A stretch of DNA of 64,000 nt from Eleginops maclovinus (GCF_036324505.1 NC_086365.1:3778655-3842654), one strand, 5' to 3'. Counted from the stretch's first letter, positions 26,001 through 39,060 are shown. Numbers and translations: made by a program. The notes: generated from the letters alone by a model not told the origin.

Positions 26001-27495
26001 TTCCATGCAGAGTCATCCTGTGTTGTATCAACAACATGGCACAGTCACATTTATCACTCTTAAAGAACATTTTAAAGAAAGACATTTCAAATCAAGTGTT
26101 CCACCTCCAAGGCCTACAAGCACAAAAAAACAGTTGTGTAAGTAGAGTTAGCTTCTACATGAGCGAGTTGTTTTTCCCTTGTACACAAAAAAATAAAAAT
26201 CACAATTATAAAAGATGCACAGGACAGAGGCTCAGTTCTTACTGCGCCCGGATGCAAAAATGATAACAGCGAGAACGAAAGTCAGCCTTTTAAATGCCAC
26301 TTCGAGTCATAGAGTGTTCTTCTGTCACTACCGCTCTTTATATCAGTGTCTCGCCATCTGAGAGAACAAGGACAGTGTCAGAGTGGGCCTGAAAGAGAGC
26401 ACTGTTCCCTTGGCAGATATAGTACAGATTCCAAGAGATGACTTGGTAACCCCAAAAGAAGCAGGTTGTTTTTAAACCAAGGAGCCTTCTTGAGAGTGAA
26501 TTGTACTATATAGTTAGTGAGGATGTCCGCTTCCAGGTGAGGTACATGTGAGATATGTGAGGTTAGTTTGCAAACATGTCTGATTACATATGTCCATAAC
26601 GCTTTCTCTCTTCTCTTCATGGCAGGAAAAAAAAACAAACACAATTCACATTAATCCCAACAACCACAATTTGGCAAAAACAATACATGGTTTACTCAAT
26701 GTCCCTTTCCAGTGAAGTGTTCAAATGCAACTTGGCTAAACATTCTGGGGTGTAAAGTACTTAAGACTCCATTTCTAATGGCTCCCGAACTGAAGCTCTA
26801 TTTGGCACCAGAAAATGCCAATGAAGCGCTTGGTTGAAATAAAGCAGAGAAAGAGAAATCCTTTCATGCACATACCAGCCAGCTTTCACTCTTTTTCTCC
26901 CCCCTGCCAGTCCTTTTTCCCCCTCTTCCATTACATTTCAGTCCTATTCAAGCTACTAGGTACCAGGATTCCATTATCTCTCCCTTGTTCGCATTTGGCC
27001 TGTCTTTCAGTGCCTTTTATTATCCCCCCCCTGGTCCTCCGCTCCTTGTGTCTATTTGAAAAGATCCAGAGGGGGTGTTTGGTCGAGCTGCCACACATGT
27101 CATTCAGATACAGTAGTCAGCATACAAAAAAAAACAACTAAAAACATCCCCCACCTATCCAACCCCACACACTTTACCAGCTAAGGCTTTCCGAGACATA
27201 CCATGAACACGCACAATATCAAAAATGAGAGGAGATATGGCAAGTTTGGGAATGTGTGCGTTTGGCTGCATGTGTCTGGTTTTATTGTGTCCCAGATGCC
27301 GCTGGTTTGGGTGGAGGACATTCTTATGATAATTAGGGATTAGCTCTGGTGGGGGGCGGCAGGAGTGTATATGGAAAGAAATGAAGTGCCGAGGTTCCTC
27401 TAAGGAAATATGTTCGCCAACTTCCTGCAGCCTCACAATCCTCATCTGCTTCCAGTAGCCCACTGAACTGACCGCTATCGCTTCATCAGGAAGCT
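23066..27495. other. Non-coding stretch downstream of st8sia1, partly its 3' untranslated region
   Basis: No coding motif. Part of this, on the minus strand, should be the 3' untranslated region of st8sia1. Candidate minus-strand AATAAA signals are at 24867-24872 and 23736-23741, but the real cleavage site cannot be chosen from sequence alone. Confidence 0.4.
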
Positions 27496-27976
27496 CTAAC
27501 TCCCACCTTCCTTAGGGGGGCAGCATCCCACTCTCATGCGCAACGTGCCACTTTTGTGCAACTGCCAGAGCTGGACAAACTCCTCAGGCATGGCATGGAA
27601 CCACTTATAGGGCAGGATGTTGTCGTAGTAGTGGTGGCTGACTGGCTGCTCGTCCAGGCCGACAGAGAATGGCCAGAATCCGTAGGCTGTCACCTCCTCA
27701 CACAGCCCCAGAGCCAGGCTGACCAGGAAGAGCCCCGTGGAGAGGCGCTTGGCGTGCACCCCGCGGCCTTTCCAGAATTTACCAACCGAGAGCAGGAATT
27801 CTGGGTTTGCAAAGAGCATGGTGAGGTTGGAGGAGCTGTCGGCCAGGGCGTAGTAGGCCCGCAGTGACGGGTCGGTGCCAGGCTTCATGGAGAACGCTGG
27901 CATGTAGATGTAGCTGGATCCGTAGACCTTCATACTGTCCACGAAAGCTTTCCTGGACCACAGGAGGTTCTGGAAT
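27496..27976 (-). CDS. st8sia1: st8sia1 exon 5: sialylmotifs S, III and VS, stop
   Basis: Starts [20 protein letters not shown]; contains [18 protein letters not shown], motif S, HHYYDN and HAMPEEF, ending CCPPKEGGS then TAG at 27496-27498. The last dozen residues differ from the mammalian tail, where divergence is expected. Confidence 0.95.
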
Positions 27977-30054
27977 CTGAGAGATAGAGTGAAAAGAGAA
28001 AGAGTTATTCTACAGCAGGGGTGTCATTTCAGTTCAGGGGCCACATACAGCCACATTTGACCTCAAGTGGGTCGGACCAGTAAAATCACAGAATAATAAC
28101 GACAACTCCAAATGGTACCGTTTGTTTTAGTGCTAAAAGTAAATTCTGTTCACATTTTATAAACTCTCATTTCACAAAACATTATGAACAACCTGACATT
28201 TATCAATAAATTCATGATTACAGAACGGATCCCAGTGTAGCTACAAAGGCACAGTCAATGGGCACAACGCATTCATTCACCGGTATCTGGAACTGAACAA
28301 TATAGTATTTCACTTTATGATCAAAACAACTTACACACCACCATACAAAATAAACCTTTAAGGAAGAGGGTTGAGTTATCCCTTGCTTTGTCCATTTATA
28401 ACATGTCTACATACAAAATACAGAAACGTTGTCAAATGTCTTCTCTGTAATTATAACACTTTTACACTGCAAGGTCATCCCAATGTTTGACAGCCCTGCT
28501 CTCAGTCTTGGGAGAAGTACTACTTTAGTTGAGTAAAATAAGAAGTACCGGAGTATAGGAATACTCTGTTACAAGTAAACGTCCTGCATTCAAATTGATT
28601 CTCAAATAAAAGTATAAAGGGTATCAGCATCAAAATATACTTAAAGTACCAAAAGTAAAAGTATTTATTATGCAAATTGGGCATACGGTACCAGCTAGAT
28701 CTTTTCTTAAAAATAAATACAATGCTATGTTTTACCATGGTGTACATATCAGCTATTTAGTTTTTTACTTATTGTGTTGTAAATAACATGTAGTTAAAAG
28801 CCATTTTTTCCCCCTCACTTTATCTCCACTATCTGCCCATCGCGGGACAGAAAAAGGATATCTGATTCTGGTCCATAATATCTCTGATATGTTTTATAAT
28901 GATTGATCATTAAAGTGTTCTCAGAGCTGGTAAAGGTGCAGCTAGTTTGAATGGCTTTGTATACTGCAGGGTAGCTGCTGAATATTATATTACCCCCCCC
29001 CCTTTTTTTTTCTACGCTCTTATCTTTTTATGTTATATGTTCTTGTTTATATTTGCACTGTGGGACTGCCAAAAACGGTATTTCAATTTTCTGTATGTAT
29101 AACACATGTGGAAACTTTGACAATAAAGTGGACTTTGACTTTGAATTTACTCCAGGTGAACTAAAGTCTGATTTAAGGGTTGATTATATTTCACACCATT
29201 AATCCAGATCTGTAAAGTAACTAAAGGTATTAAATAGATGTAGTGGAGTAAAAGCATAACATGACAATACTCAAGTAAAGTACATTAGTTACTTCCCACC
29301 TCTGCCTTTTCTTACATTAAGTCACCCATGACCTGGTTTAGTTATCTGCAGAGCCTCTACAGAGTAAATGAGCATCGTGTCGTCGGTACTGCGGCACAAT
29401 GGGTTGTTAGGGCTCTTACCCACTTTATAGGATAAGCTAAGATGAACCTTTATTATTCAGCATTACATGGGTTACAGTTAGGGTTACCAAAATGCCTCAG
29501 TCAATTCAATTTATTCTACACTTTAATCCCTATTCAGGTTTGTATTTCATATTGCCTTTCGCTGCTTCTTTCGTTATCATTCTCAGGTCCCATTCTGAAC
29601 ACTCGACTTGCCTAACGCACATTTCAATTTCATGCCTTCCTGACAAGCTATTTGTAGACTTTACTTTTAAGTGCCACATAAAGTGTGAATTATTTTAATC
29701 CACAACTCACAATACATCTCCTGACATCACCATTAGCCATTTGTTTGTACGATTACAAGTGATGGATGTTTTACTGAGAAGAGAAGGCCTAATGATCACC
29801 TTTTCTCTATGATGCTGGGGTTGGCAGTGACCAGGTTCGTTTTGGTTCCCACATCCTCCACATAATCCTTTGAAAGCGGCGGAAGGTTGCACCTGAATGA
29901 AGAGAAGACACACAGTATTTTTTATTTATTTCATTTTTCCACACACTCCACATACAAAATGCACTGACAGAATAAACAATCAACGAGTTCCTCAAAGTAA
30001 TTTCCTCGCGATTACCTGATCTGATTACGCTATCGAACAGACAGTTTCCATGGT

Positions 30055-30099
<45 letters not shown>

Positions 30100-33000
30100 A
30101 CAACAGAATCAGCAGGTCAAAGATTTTGAAATACTTGTAAAAAGCTTAAAGTAACAGTTAATAATTAAACTAGAAGTGAGAACAGCAGAAAGAAACTTTA
30201 AATGTGGAATAGTGCTGCAACTATGAACTATTTGTCAATCTGTCTAATTAATCTTATAAATAAAATACATTATATATCTATAAAATATTTTAAAAACAGT
30301 GCAATATGTCGATTAGCCTTTCCCAAACCCCAAAATGTCTTGTGGTTGTCCAAAATTCAAACACACTCAGTTTAAGGTCAGAGAGAAATGATGACGCAAC
30401 AACACCTGCAAAATAGTGGTGTGACAACGCCCGATAGATATAACTTTCCCTTACATTCTCTTTGTCACAAAGAAACGATATTAGCATAAATCCACAATGA
30501 ATAACTAAAGTTAATTTTGTGTTTGCAAGATGTGTGTAACAGAGTGAATGACAGTAAAGGAATAATGACCTCCTGCCAAATTCTGTTAATCACATCAGAG
30601 CTGTTTATGATCCGCAGATGGAGGAAATTACGGACAGCTGGAAAGGATACTTTGTTTTTTTGTGAATGATGAAAATATCCATGGTGTCCTTGCCGTAGTG
30701 TTTCCTCTATAGGGGTGTATCTGCCCTGCTTTGCTTCCAAAACTTGATGTCTGAACCAATACAGCTGAGTATTGAGTTAATGACATATCAAATGTATATG
30801 TCACAAGATGTGAACTTTCTGGTATACGATATTTTATTAACAGTCCATTTCAGAAGTATCACATATTTAAGCCCAAAATACACTGTTGTGTTCAAAAAGT
30901 GGTTACATTACATTGGGTATGTTGAAAACACGTTTTTCTATTATCCGCAGTGCCTTTGTAACACACATGTGGTTATTGTAAGATAATGATCGGGCTTTTT
31001 GAGTCTGCATGCAATCATACCCAATCCCATCACTTCCTCTGATGTAATGAAAGTTTTCGAAATGGAACAATAGTTTTGAAGTGGAGGAAGATGGGGTGTT
31101 CTTTTCTTCCAGTTATAATAACACATGAGGACATATTTCAAGTACTTTAGTTTCAGTGTCTTGAAGTTTTGCAACAACATCCCAGCTGCCTAGCTGGCAA
31201 TACAAGAGGCTGTTTACTGTAAGCCTTCACATGGTTACATAACGTGATATTTCCCCCAAAAACGTTGAAAAAAAGGCTACCCAAGAGAGTCAGTGATAAT
31301 TCTCTGGAGAGAAGGGGGGGGGGGGGGGGAAACATGCATGTGATTGGAATACCACATTTGTGGTTTGACTAGCAGTGGAATTTAACAAGCACTGTCAGTT
31401 TGACAAATGAGGATAAAAAGATGTCATTGAGCAGTTTATTAAGGTGTTTTTTGGAATCAGATCTGGGTGGGCTATACAAGGTGACCGTCACTCTAGGTGC
31501 CGCCAAAGCTGCTGTCAAAATACATAAACTGCTTTTTCTTCACGCCCAAGGTCTACATTTTAAATCATTAGCTCTCTCTTCAATTTGTTCTGCTTCAACA
31601 GTCTGGATTAGTTATCACGTTCTCAGAAAGTAAACAGCTTCATCAGAGGGGATTTCCACCCATGCAAATTCACTTTCACTTCTCGTTTTGAAAAGAAAAT
31701 CACCTTTATCTCATATTAAAAATGAGTTTTTTCAGTCCCAATCCACCCTCATTTCTTTTATCCAGCATCTAGCTTTCAATGAGTGCTCTCCTGATGGATT
31801 TTCTATGCCTCTCCTCTTCCTCCCTCTTAGTCTGTCCCTATTTTTGCTTACTCACGTCTAACCTCCTTTTTCTCTTCCCTTCACTATGGCCCATTTTTCT
31901 TTCCAGGCCTTTCTCTCTGGGTTACAGTCGACACCAGCTTTCATTATCACCACCGGCTGAGGGTGTTTGGCTGCTCTCATGGGCACATTCACATTTGGAG
32001 GAGCAGTGAAGCAGTCATACACAATGCACACTCATGCACTAACAGCCCCTTTAAGTCCCCTTGTCTCTCACCGCAGGACGAAGTCGGCCTGGTCAATGTC
32101 TCGTCCACATTTGCTGTGCCTGAGAATGCCGCCATTGCCCACCACCGCGCACTTCTTCAGGGGCAGCTGCAGAGGGTTCTCCTGCGCAGAGGGACACATA
32201 CAGAGTTAGCGCGCACGCGCACACACACACACACACACACACACAGTGGATAAAAACAGAACGTAATTTCCTCTCAACTTAGATACCAAAATCAAGGCAG
32301 CTGCATGTGTAACCTTGTGTTCAGGAAAGAAAAGGACCTTGGCCTCCTTCTAATTTCCCTTTACAGACAAAAGTGCTGAAGGACAAACAGGCCTGGACAT
32401 ATGAGAGAGGTGGACAAATAAATCCGGTTCTGTCAGGGCTTTTGCATAAGAGCAAAGTCTATATTATACATAAAATTATTGCATCAACAAATCTTAGCAA
32501 ACATAGACAAAGAAAAAGGAGGAAGTGCCAAGCAAACACTTTAATTTATCATGCCTGTGAACAGAATTGTTACTGGAACTGAACAGCACATCAGGATACC
32601 AAAGGAAGTGAAATGAAAACAAAACATTGTTATATAATCTCTGTTCCTACTCTTCCATTTTAATCAAATCTGCATTCTGGTACATGTCTTTTGTTTTGTC
32701 TCTGCATGTGTGCCTGGTAATCACAGTGGATTTTATAGTAACCCAAATGCCCTCAGATGAACTAAGAAACCCCTTCATATGTGAACAAAGTAGATATTGT
32801 TATAATAATTACAATAAAATGAAACCATCAATATATTTAGATATGTTAAATTTGCATTTGTACTTCCAATTGCGTAACATCGCTGGGTATTTCAACCATT
32901 AATCTATTAGTTTGAGCTTTTTTCTTCATAAGTTTAGCTAGCTATTTGAAACTGTTTATTCATTTTAAAGATAGTTGTTGTTATCGTTTTTCCATTCTTT

Positions 33001-36000
33001 ATAGCTAACTATCTTGAGCTGTTGTCACAATTGGGAATATATATTGTTTTGTATTTTCTGTATATAGTTAAGCTACTCCATGATCTCTCCACCCTCTACA
33101 CCCTTGCCACTGCAGGAGTAACTCCGGGGGTGGAAATCTCAGCAGCCCTATCATCACTTAAATGAAAGCCTTGGATAGATTTGTATTAAAACTGTTACTG
33201 AGAACACTGAAATACCAAGCTTCACCAGGCCGGGGCCACAAATGTCCTTTTTCTTTGACTTGGCTGTATTAAAGTCATGGCATGGATTAAGAGGGACGGC
33301 GTAAACAATTGTGCTCATTATTCCCCTCGGAGTGCACACACTTGAGAATACACGGGCACATAAACGCACACACAACTCTCCTCGCCTCGGGTTCTCTTTT
33401 AGACCGTGACAGGGGGGTGAGTCAGAGGACAATACCCTGCTGCTTGCAGCACATCCAGTAGAGGATGGGTACCAGCAAGTTGGCAAAACATTTAAGAGGG
33501 GGAAACTTTACAGTAGCACAGTTATTTCTAGAAAGTGAATCCAATATCTTGACAGAGTTTATGTTGATTGTAATAATGAAGTGCTTTAAATAACAATCAT
33601 TTTCCTTTCATTTCCAATATGTTGATTAGCCATCAGGTTTTATCAATAAAATGATATTGCTAAAGAAATCGTAATCACAACTCTTGTTTTGTCTCACCAA
33701 CAAGGGACAAATATTCCAAACAACACTGGAGCCAGATACTGTTTGACTCACCACAGATAAGAAGATCATTCAGGTGCATGCAAATGTGTTATCATGATTT
33801 GAGGAATAATTGATCAGAAGTAATTGATACAGTCGAGTGAACTCCGTGTATGGACGTTCTGTTTGAGCCGTCGGACCAACAAGCATTTAACTGTCAAAGC
33901 CTTAATTGGCACATTCCCTGGCAGATGCCCAGATACTGTAGCTGTTGCAAGTTTGGTGAAGTGTGGCTGGTTGTCTGTGTCAAACCTGTAATTCACACAA
34001 AACTACTAGTCACGTTCCTTCTGTGAAGCACATATGCACCTGACCACACTTTATGCCTTGACAGGAAATGCAAACCCTAAAACTAAGCAATGCAAGCATG
34101 AGACTCACACAGACAAAATACAAATGCAGCAGAGTCACCATGACCTGAGGCAGGGTGAGAGGGTGGAGTCTGACACACCAAGAAAAACACCAACTACATC
34201 CCGGTGACAGTGATAGATGTAGCATAAAAAGACCATAAAGAAAGAAAGATCAGCTAACATCACTCAAGGAACAAAGGTGATGCCATGGATAAAATGGCAT
34301 GCAGGGGTTTCTCTAGAAAGTAAGAAGGTGCAGCACCCTTGTTACCCGGTTTAGACAAAACCCTGGCATGAATGGCTTTTTATAATAAATTGTAAAAGGT
34401 TGGTTCATCCATATCCCAATAAAAGAAACAATAGTTTTCATTTTCTCGAGTGGGGACGCCACACAAATAAGTTCAGTTAGGAGAATCATTGATTCTACCA
34501 CTACAAAAATAAAGTGTGTTAATAAAGACAATGGTTCTGGGAAGACACATTGATGCACAGTTTTTTTAAATGTAAAAAATAATATTACTCAAGTTAAAAT
34601 GGGATTGTCAAATACAACTTAAAACATTAAATACGTTTTTGTGTTTGGGGCAAAATGTACGGAAATGTTAATTGGCAATAAATGGTTTAATTTTCTTCCA
34701 CTATAAATTTTATTTACATGTAAGCTCTAATTAAGACGAAACTATGTATTTTCACTTATCACAAATAAGAAATACAACTAGGTCAAGCAACCAGCAACAT
34801 TAAGATCCTGGTTTAAGCCTTCTACTGTACATGATTGCAGACTGTGGTTCAGCGCGGCCACTCCCGCTCCACATTCAAATGCATTAATTTACTGGCCTCA
34901 CCTCCCCATCCCTCATGAATGAACATGCCTGGCTTTCACTCGCAAATTACGGACACAAATGTGTCGCATTTACCAACCACGATATTAAACTAACTGCATC
35001 AGTAATGGGGATCCAATCTTCTTTATTAGTGAAATGTATTGCCCCTGGATACAAAAACCACGGCAACAGCAATTATGACAGAGGTTCTCATTCTGTCCTG
35101 TTTCCAGACACAAACACCCTCATCCAAATGCACACCCACACACATGTAAAAACATGTAAAAATAGCCCTTGTCTGTATACACACACACGCGTAGGAAAAC
35201 ACACTCTAGGTCCAGTTTTGCATTCTCTTTGTGAAAAAAGGACATGGGGGGGGGACCCTTGAAGCACACACTCTCCTCCAGTTTTACCCATGCATAAACG
35301 TCTCTCCATTTTATATTAGGCCGAAGTGGAAAAAGAACAGGACATATCCTCTTGAGAACACAGAGCAGGTGACAAAACACATCAGGTTTAGCCTTATCTG
35401 CTTGTGGCAGTAGGGTGTGTTTAGGGCACCAGCTGCTTGAGTGATGGGAGTGGCTCAGCCGGAGGCTAAACAACTGTTTAGAATCAGGTAATGAACGTGT
35501 CTCAATTCATCGGCCGCATGCTTCGGAGGACCCAGCCGACGTAGATTGGGTAGGCTGGACCGAGCGGCCTAGGAAATAAGACGGTCTAGTTTACGGAGCA
35601 CTTCCTGTTCCTGTTTACGTCATAGGCACTGTTCTGTTGCGCTCCAGAAGCCCGATAGCAAATTACTTAACAAGCAAACTCAGCTGAAGAGGATCCAGAC
35701 ACTTTCCTTTTCCTTTTTTTTGTTTGATTCTTAACAATATTAGTTTTCTAATGTTATTATCTAGCTGTGGTTTAAAACTGTTTATATTCTCCTTCTCTCC
35801 CTAAACCTATTAATATAATTAAAACAGAATTTAAGACTGCTTAATGACCTAGAGATATCCTATTATTCCACTGTTATACTTCATGTTGTAAATAATGGTT
35901 CAAAGTAAATGAAATAAACAATGTATTTAACAATTACTATTCACATTTTTTTGTTCATCTAATCTCAAAGTAGAGGTAAGAATATATCCATCATCCTCTC

Positions 36001-38152
36001 TGCAGCTTCATGTCTTCTATTATGAGAACTTCCATCACTAAGACAGAGGAAATCCATCATGTCATTTAACATCACCAGCAGTAAAACAAACATCAGCAGA
36101 AGTGTGTTGATGGAAGTTGTTTCTTTTTATTCACATTCATTAGTGATTCCTCCGTTTGCTGCTGCTTTTCAATCCGCTCTGCTGCAGAGACCTGACCGCT
36201 ATTTCCTTTGAATAAACGTCATTAGTCACCAGTGCGCATTGCATCCTGGGATACGGTAGACCGCGGAGGATACATCAGATGTATCCTCCAAATCCGGGAA
36301 AAGTGGGCCGCATTTGTCGGCCGCATTCGGAGGAGTCTTGTCTTTTAAAATAAATTGGGACAGCCTTCTCTCGGGGGAAGTGATGCAAGCGGTCTACGAA
36401 TGCAGCCTCCAAAGGATGCGGCTGTTGAATTGAGACACGGCTAATGAGTCACTGAATAAAAACATGGTTGTAACCTGGTTCTGGTCTCTTGCAGTAGACC
36501 GGGTCCTGAGTGAGGAATGTCTCCCCTCCCACGTCTGAAGAGAGCGGCATATTATTCATTCAGTGCCTGAGTTAATTTCCCGTTTTATAATAAAGATTTA
36601 ATTTGTTTTCACTATCCCGACGTGTCCTTCCAAGTGTGAGCCCGAACGCTCACACTGCTATTTTCCAGTTGTGTCATGTCTGAACCTTACAGAAACAAGA
36701 AGTGTTAGATGCATATCATGTTGATAAGAACACAACTAAAAGAGAAAGATGGAGTATCTTTCATTTTAGCTTTTAACTGATGCTGTGTCTGGTTTCTCCA
36801 ACCAGCCTCCACATTTCATCGTTGACTCCCCTCACAGTACAGAGCATTAAACCAGTAATCCTCTCTCCTTCAGAGGATGTCTGTCCTCCACCCCCACCTC
36901 CATTATGGATCACCAACAATTCTTGTTAAAAACCACAGCCCCCACACTCTGTCGTATTATGCTGAGTCCTTGAATAATCAAATCAGACCACCTGTTCTTA
37001 TTTGCTTTTCAAGAACACTGTTTCAAAGCATCAACTTTTTTTGTGGCAAATAATATGTGGCACTCTTGAGGGAAAACCTTGCTTTTTCTATTTGTGGTTC
37101 TGATGACAACATACCTGCACAAAAAGGGGGTAGGTCTCATTGTTGACAGTGCGGGAGTGGTAGAACTCTCCGTCGTACCACAGGACCTTGCCCATCGGCG
37201 AGTTCTCCTTGGTCACTGCAAACATCTTCCGTGGCTCGCAGCACTCCGTCAGCAACTTCCTGTACAGAGACGATGTGGGGAATGAAGAGTCTGTTCTCTG
37301 TGGTGATCTTTGACGCAAATTGGATTCAACATGACTGCTTGGATTCTGATGAAAGACAGGCTTTAACAATGGCTTAATTATTTACCTGGAGACAGAGTAA
37401 AAGGTATGTGTTATATGAAAGGCAAATAACTCTTTTGTAAGGTCAAGGCCTGTACATGAAATGATCACATATTAAAGATTAATATGAATGAAGAATATCA
37501 ATAAAAGGCTCTTTATAAGGCTGTTTAATAGTGGGACGTTTCAATATGTTGTTGTTAAAATAAAAACATTCCTAAAGTAAAGCTCTAAGTGAGCATCAGC
37601 GCTCTCAGGTGTCACCTCTGATTAACCTAATCCGCTTTGCCATTGGAGAATTGTCAATTCTCAACAGAAAAGGATCTAAACAAGGCAGCCACAGTGGGAA
37701 TAACATGTACTGTTGATAAAATTTGCTTTGCAAAATGGTATCGAAGTCCAAAAGAAGTCACAGTCTGTGACACTTGTTTGCATCTCTCTGATTTCCTGTT
37801 GTTTTTCCTGTTAGATATCTTAAGATGAGACAAAAAGTACTTTATCTTAATTTATCTTATAGCAATTGATGGATTTACATTTCTTTTGAGTGCTTTTGGT
37901 ATAATTAAGTTGTTATTTTTGCAAGATATGGGCATTTCAAGCAATACTGAAATACTTTTTTGTCATACAATTTCAACACTGGCATGTCCATATGTTCAGG
38001 GACCCCAAATAGAAATAAAGGAGGTCACGCTAAATTATTCCCAAGAATCCCTGGTGATATGTGTGTAGCTCAATATTCTCGTATATGTCCTTTTCTAAGT
38101 GGATGCAAAATCAAAAACACATAAACAAAAAGCATCTCTTCCCATGTTCTTT

Positions 38153-38213
<61 letters not shown>

Positions 38214-38481
38214 CAGGTTCCTGCTTTAAACCAATGGAGAGAAATGTGAGACCTGACACGAACCTGTACAGATCGATGCCCGTCTGGTTCTTCTGCCATG
38301 CCTCCCCCTGCCCCAGCACCTCCTCCACTATGTCCTTATCGCGGGGGAGTCTGTAGACGGGAAAAATGTAGAACCAGCAGAGCACCAGCACGCACAGGGC
38401 GGCCCACACCGAGAGCTTGCCTCTGTAGCATCGCACCAACATTTTTCCCCTTGTAGTCTTGGCGCAAAACAACCGGTGCAT
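27496..38481 (-). CDS. st8sia1: Alpha-2,8-sialyltransferase 1 (GD3 synthase), five exons, complete
   Basis: A type II Golgi membrane enzyme that adds alpha-2,8-linked sialic acid to ganglioside GM3 to give GD3, the first step to b-series gangliosides. Exons 38481-38264, 37259-37115, 32181-32072, 29892-29800 and 27976-27496 join in phase to 348 codons (human is about 356). Residues 15-22 are a basic cytosolic tail and 23-43 the membrane anchor ([21 protein letters not shown]). Sialylmotif L starts at about [12 protein letters not shown] (130-141) and crosses into exon 4. Motif S is [17 protein letters not shown] (267-283). Motif III HHYYDN is at 303-308 and motif VS, H..4..E, at 316-321. A sequon NQT follows the stem. 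The ATG at 38481 is the first in frame; an in-frame Met at codon 14 could also be used. Similarity runs along the whole of GD3 synthase, more than with other ST8SIA members. Confidence 0.93.
28016..28498. mobile_element. hAT-type MITE (CAGGGGTGTCA ends) in st8sia1 intron 4
   Basis: Begins caggggtgtcatttcagttc then aggggccacatacagcc, and ends atgtttgacagccctg, an inverted terminal pair typical of Charlie-like non-autonomous hAT elements. Flanking octamers ttctacag and ctctcagt are only partly alike. Confidence 0.6.
28503..29304. mobile_element. Tol2-type hAT MITE with a nested LINE or SINE tail
   Basis: Left end cagtcttgggagaagtacta and right end ttacttcccacctctg are imperfect inverted ends of the common fish CAGAGGTGGGAAGTA element. 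In its middle (about 28940-29150) sits a plus-strand retroelement 3' end, from tttgcactgtgggactgcca to gacaataaagtggactttga. It directly abuts the preceding MITE. Confidence 0.55.
29305..29799. other. st8sia1 intron 4, remainder
   Basis: AT-rich DNA without recognisable coding or repeat content. Confidence 0.4.
29800..29892 (-). CDS. st8sia1: st8sia1 exon 4: sialylmotif L, second part
   Basis: Codes for [20 protein letters not shown] and [10 protein letters not shown]; acceptor attcag, donor gtgatc. Confidence 0.92.
29893..32071. other. st8sia1 intron 3
   Basis: No coding motif seen. Contains a (GT)n tract at 30058-30097 and a 17-base G run at 31314-31329. Confidence 0.5.
30058..30097. repeat. 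(GT)n microsatellite
   Basis: About 20 GT units within st8sia1 intron 3. Confidence 0.95.
32072..32181 (-). CDS. st8sia1: st8sia1 exon 3: sialylmotif L, first part
   Basis: Codes for [20 protein letters not shown], then [12 protein letters not shown] plus two bases of Arg; acceptor ctgcgcag, donor gtgaga. The donor CMP-sialic acid binding motif starts here. Confidence 0.92.
32215..32245. repeat. (CA)n microsatellite beside st8sia1 exon 3
   Basis: CA units preceded by gcgcacgcgc, about 35 bp upstream of the exon 3 acceptor on the minus strand, so on the transcript it is a GT tract just before the pyrimidine-rich acceptor. Confidence 0.9.
32246..35495. other. st8sia1 intron 2, part without recognised elements
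   Basis: Open frames are short and motif-free. A terminal-like caggggtttctctagaaagt at 34304-34323 may be a worn hAT end, but is not called separately. Confidence 0.4.
35496..36439 (+). mobile_element. Non-autonomous element, copy A (944 bp), in st8sia1 intron 2
   Basis: Ends cgtgtctcaattcatcggcc and tgttgaattgagacacg are inverted. The interior (for example gagcacttcctgttcctgtt and gcgcattgcatcctgggata) is repeated in reverse complement at 42345-43273. No transposase is encoded. TAATGA occurs within two bases of both ends and may be the target duplication. Confidence 0.8.
36440..37114. other. st8sia1 intron 2, 5' part
   Basis: No recognisable feature. Confidence 0.4.
37115..37259 (-). CDS. 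st8sia1: st8sia1 exon 2
   Basis: Codes for [32 protein letters not shown] and ETYPLFVQ; acceptor ctgtacag, donor gtatgt. It matches the CCDP..MTK.NSPMGK..WYDGEF block of GD3 synthase. Confidence 0.92.
37260..38263. other. st8sia1 intron 1
   Basis: About 1 kb, AT-rich, with the (TA)n repeat close to exon 1. Confidence 0.7.
38156..38208. repeat. (TA)n microsatellite in st8sia1 intron 1
   Basis: About 26 TA units, starting some 55 bp inside the intron from the exon 1 donor. The Tyr-Ile repeats in the antisense open frame come from reading through it. Confidence 0.95.
38264..38481 (-). CDS. st8sia1: st8sia1 exon 1: start, membrane anchor, stem
   Basis: Codes for [13 protein letters not shown], the anchor and the stem to ..NQTGIDLY plus two bases of Arg73. 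The donor is AG then GTTCGT, weaker than consensus. A (TA)n repeat lies about 55 bp into the intron. Confidence 0.9.
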
Positions 38482-39060
38482 GCACTTCAAATCGGTACGG
38501 TAAAGGTTCCTCTTAAGGTTCTCTCCGCCAGAGACACTGTTGAAGAATAAATTGATCTTGTACGGTAGGTTTTTACCCGGTTGCGTGTGTCAAGCTTGTG
38601 TCTGAAAATCCGTGTTTTTGTTGGTGGGGCTCAGATGGGGAGAAACAGAAGCGCCTGACCCTGCAGCAGCTCACACTCGGGTGCGGGGTTGTGGTGCAGT
38701 GTGTCGGGCTCTGCAGGAATCCTCCGCTCTGCTCCCGGTGCATCACCACCATCATTACAGCCTGCTTGTGAGGAATCATGCGGGCCTCCTCCCCGCCCCG
38801 GTGTCCCTCCGTATCCCAATCCGAAAGAGGGGTTCCCCGATGTTCTGGTCCACGTTGATCCCCTTTTCTCCCGCCCTTCGGTCCTCTATGGCCTACGCTG
38901 TCCTCTTACTGCTTCGGGCTCTACGGTGCAAATTGAACCGGGCCAGTCCAATTTAGTCCACCTTCACCTCCCCCTCGGTCTCCTGTCAACACCCCCTTCT
39001 ACTGAGACAAAGTGCTGCTTGTGCTGCTGAGGGCGCGTCAAGTTCACCAGAGACTGCACT
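38482..39060 (-). promoter_or_regulatory. st8sia1: st8sia1 5' untranslated region and probable promoter
   Basis: The segment upstream of the start codon is GC- and CpG-richer than its surroundings (for example 38640-38900) and lacks an obvious TATA box, as for many glycosyltransferase promoters. No start site can be placed. A 114-codon plus-strand open frame here is antisense to it and motif-free. Confidence 0.4.

Noticed and set aside
27556..27867. 103-codon plus-strand frame
   Set aside because: Antisense to st8sia1 exon 5, whose sialylmotifs settle the coding strand.
38612..39030. Two overlapping plus-strand frames of about 114 codons upstream of st8sia1
   Set aside because: GC-rich promoter/5' untranslated DNA; no family motif, and the two frames compete.
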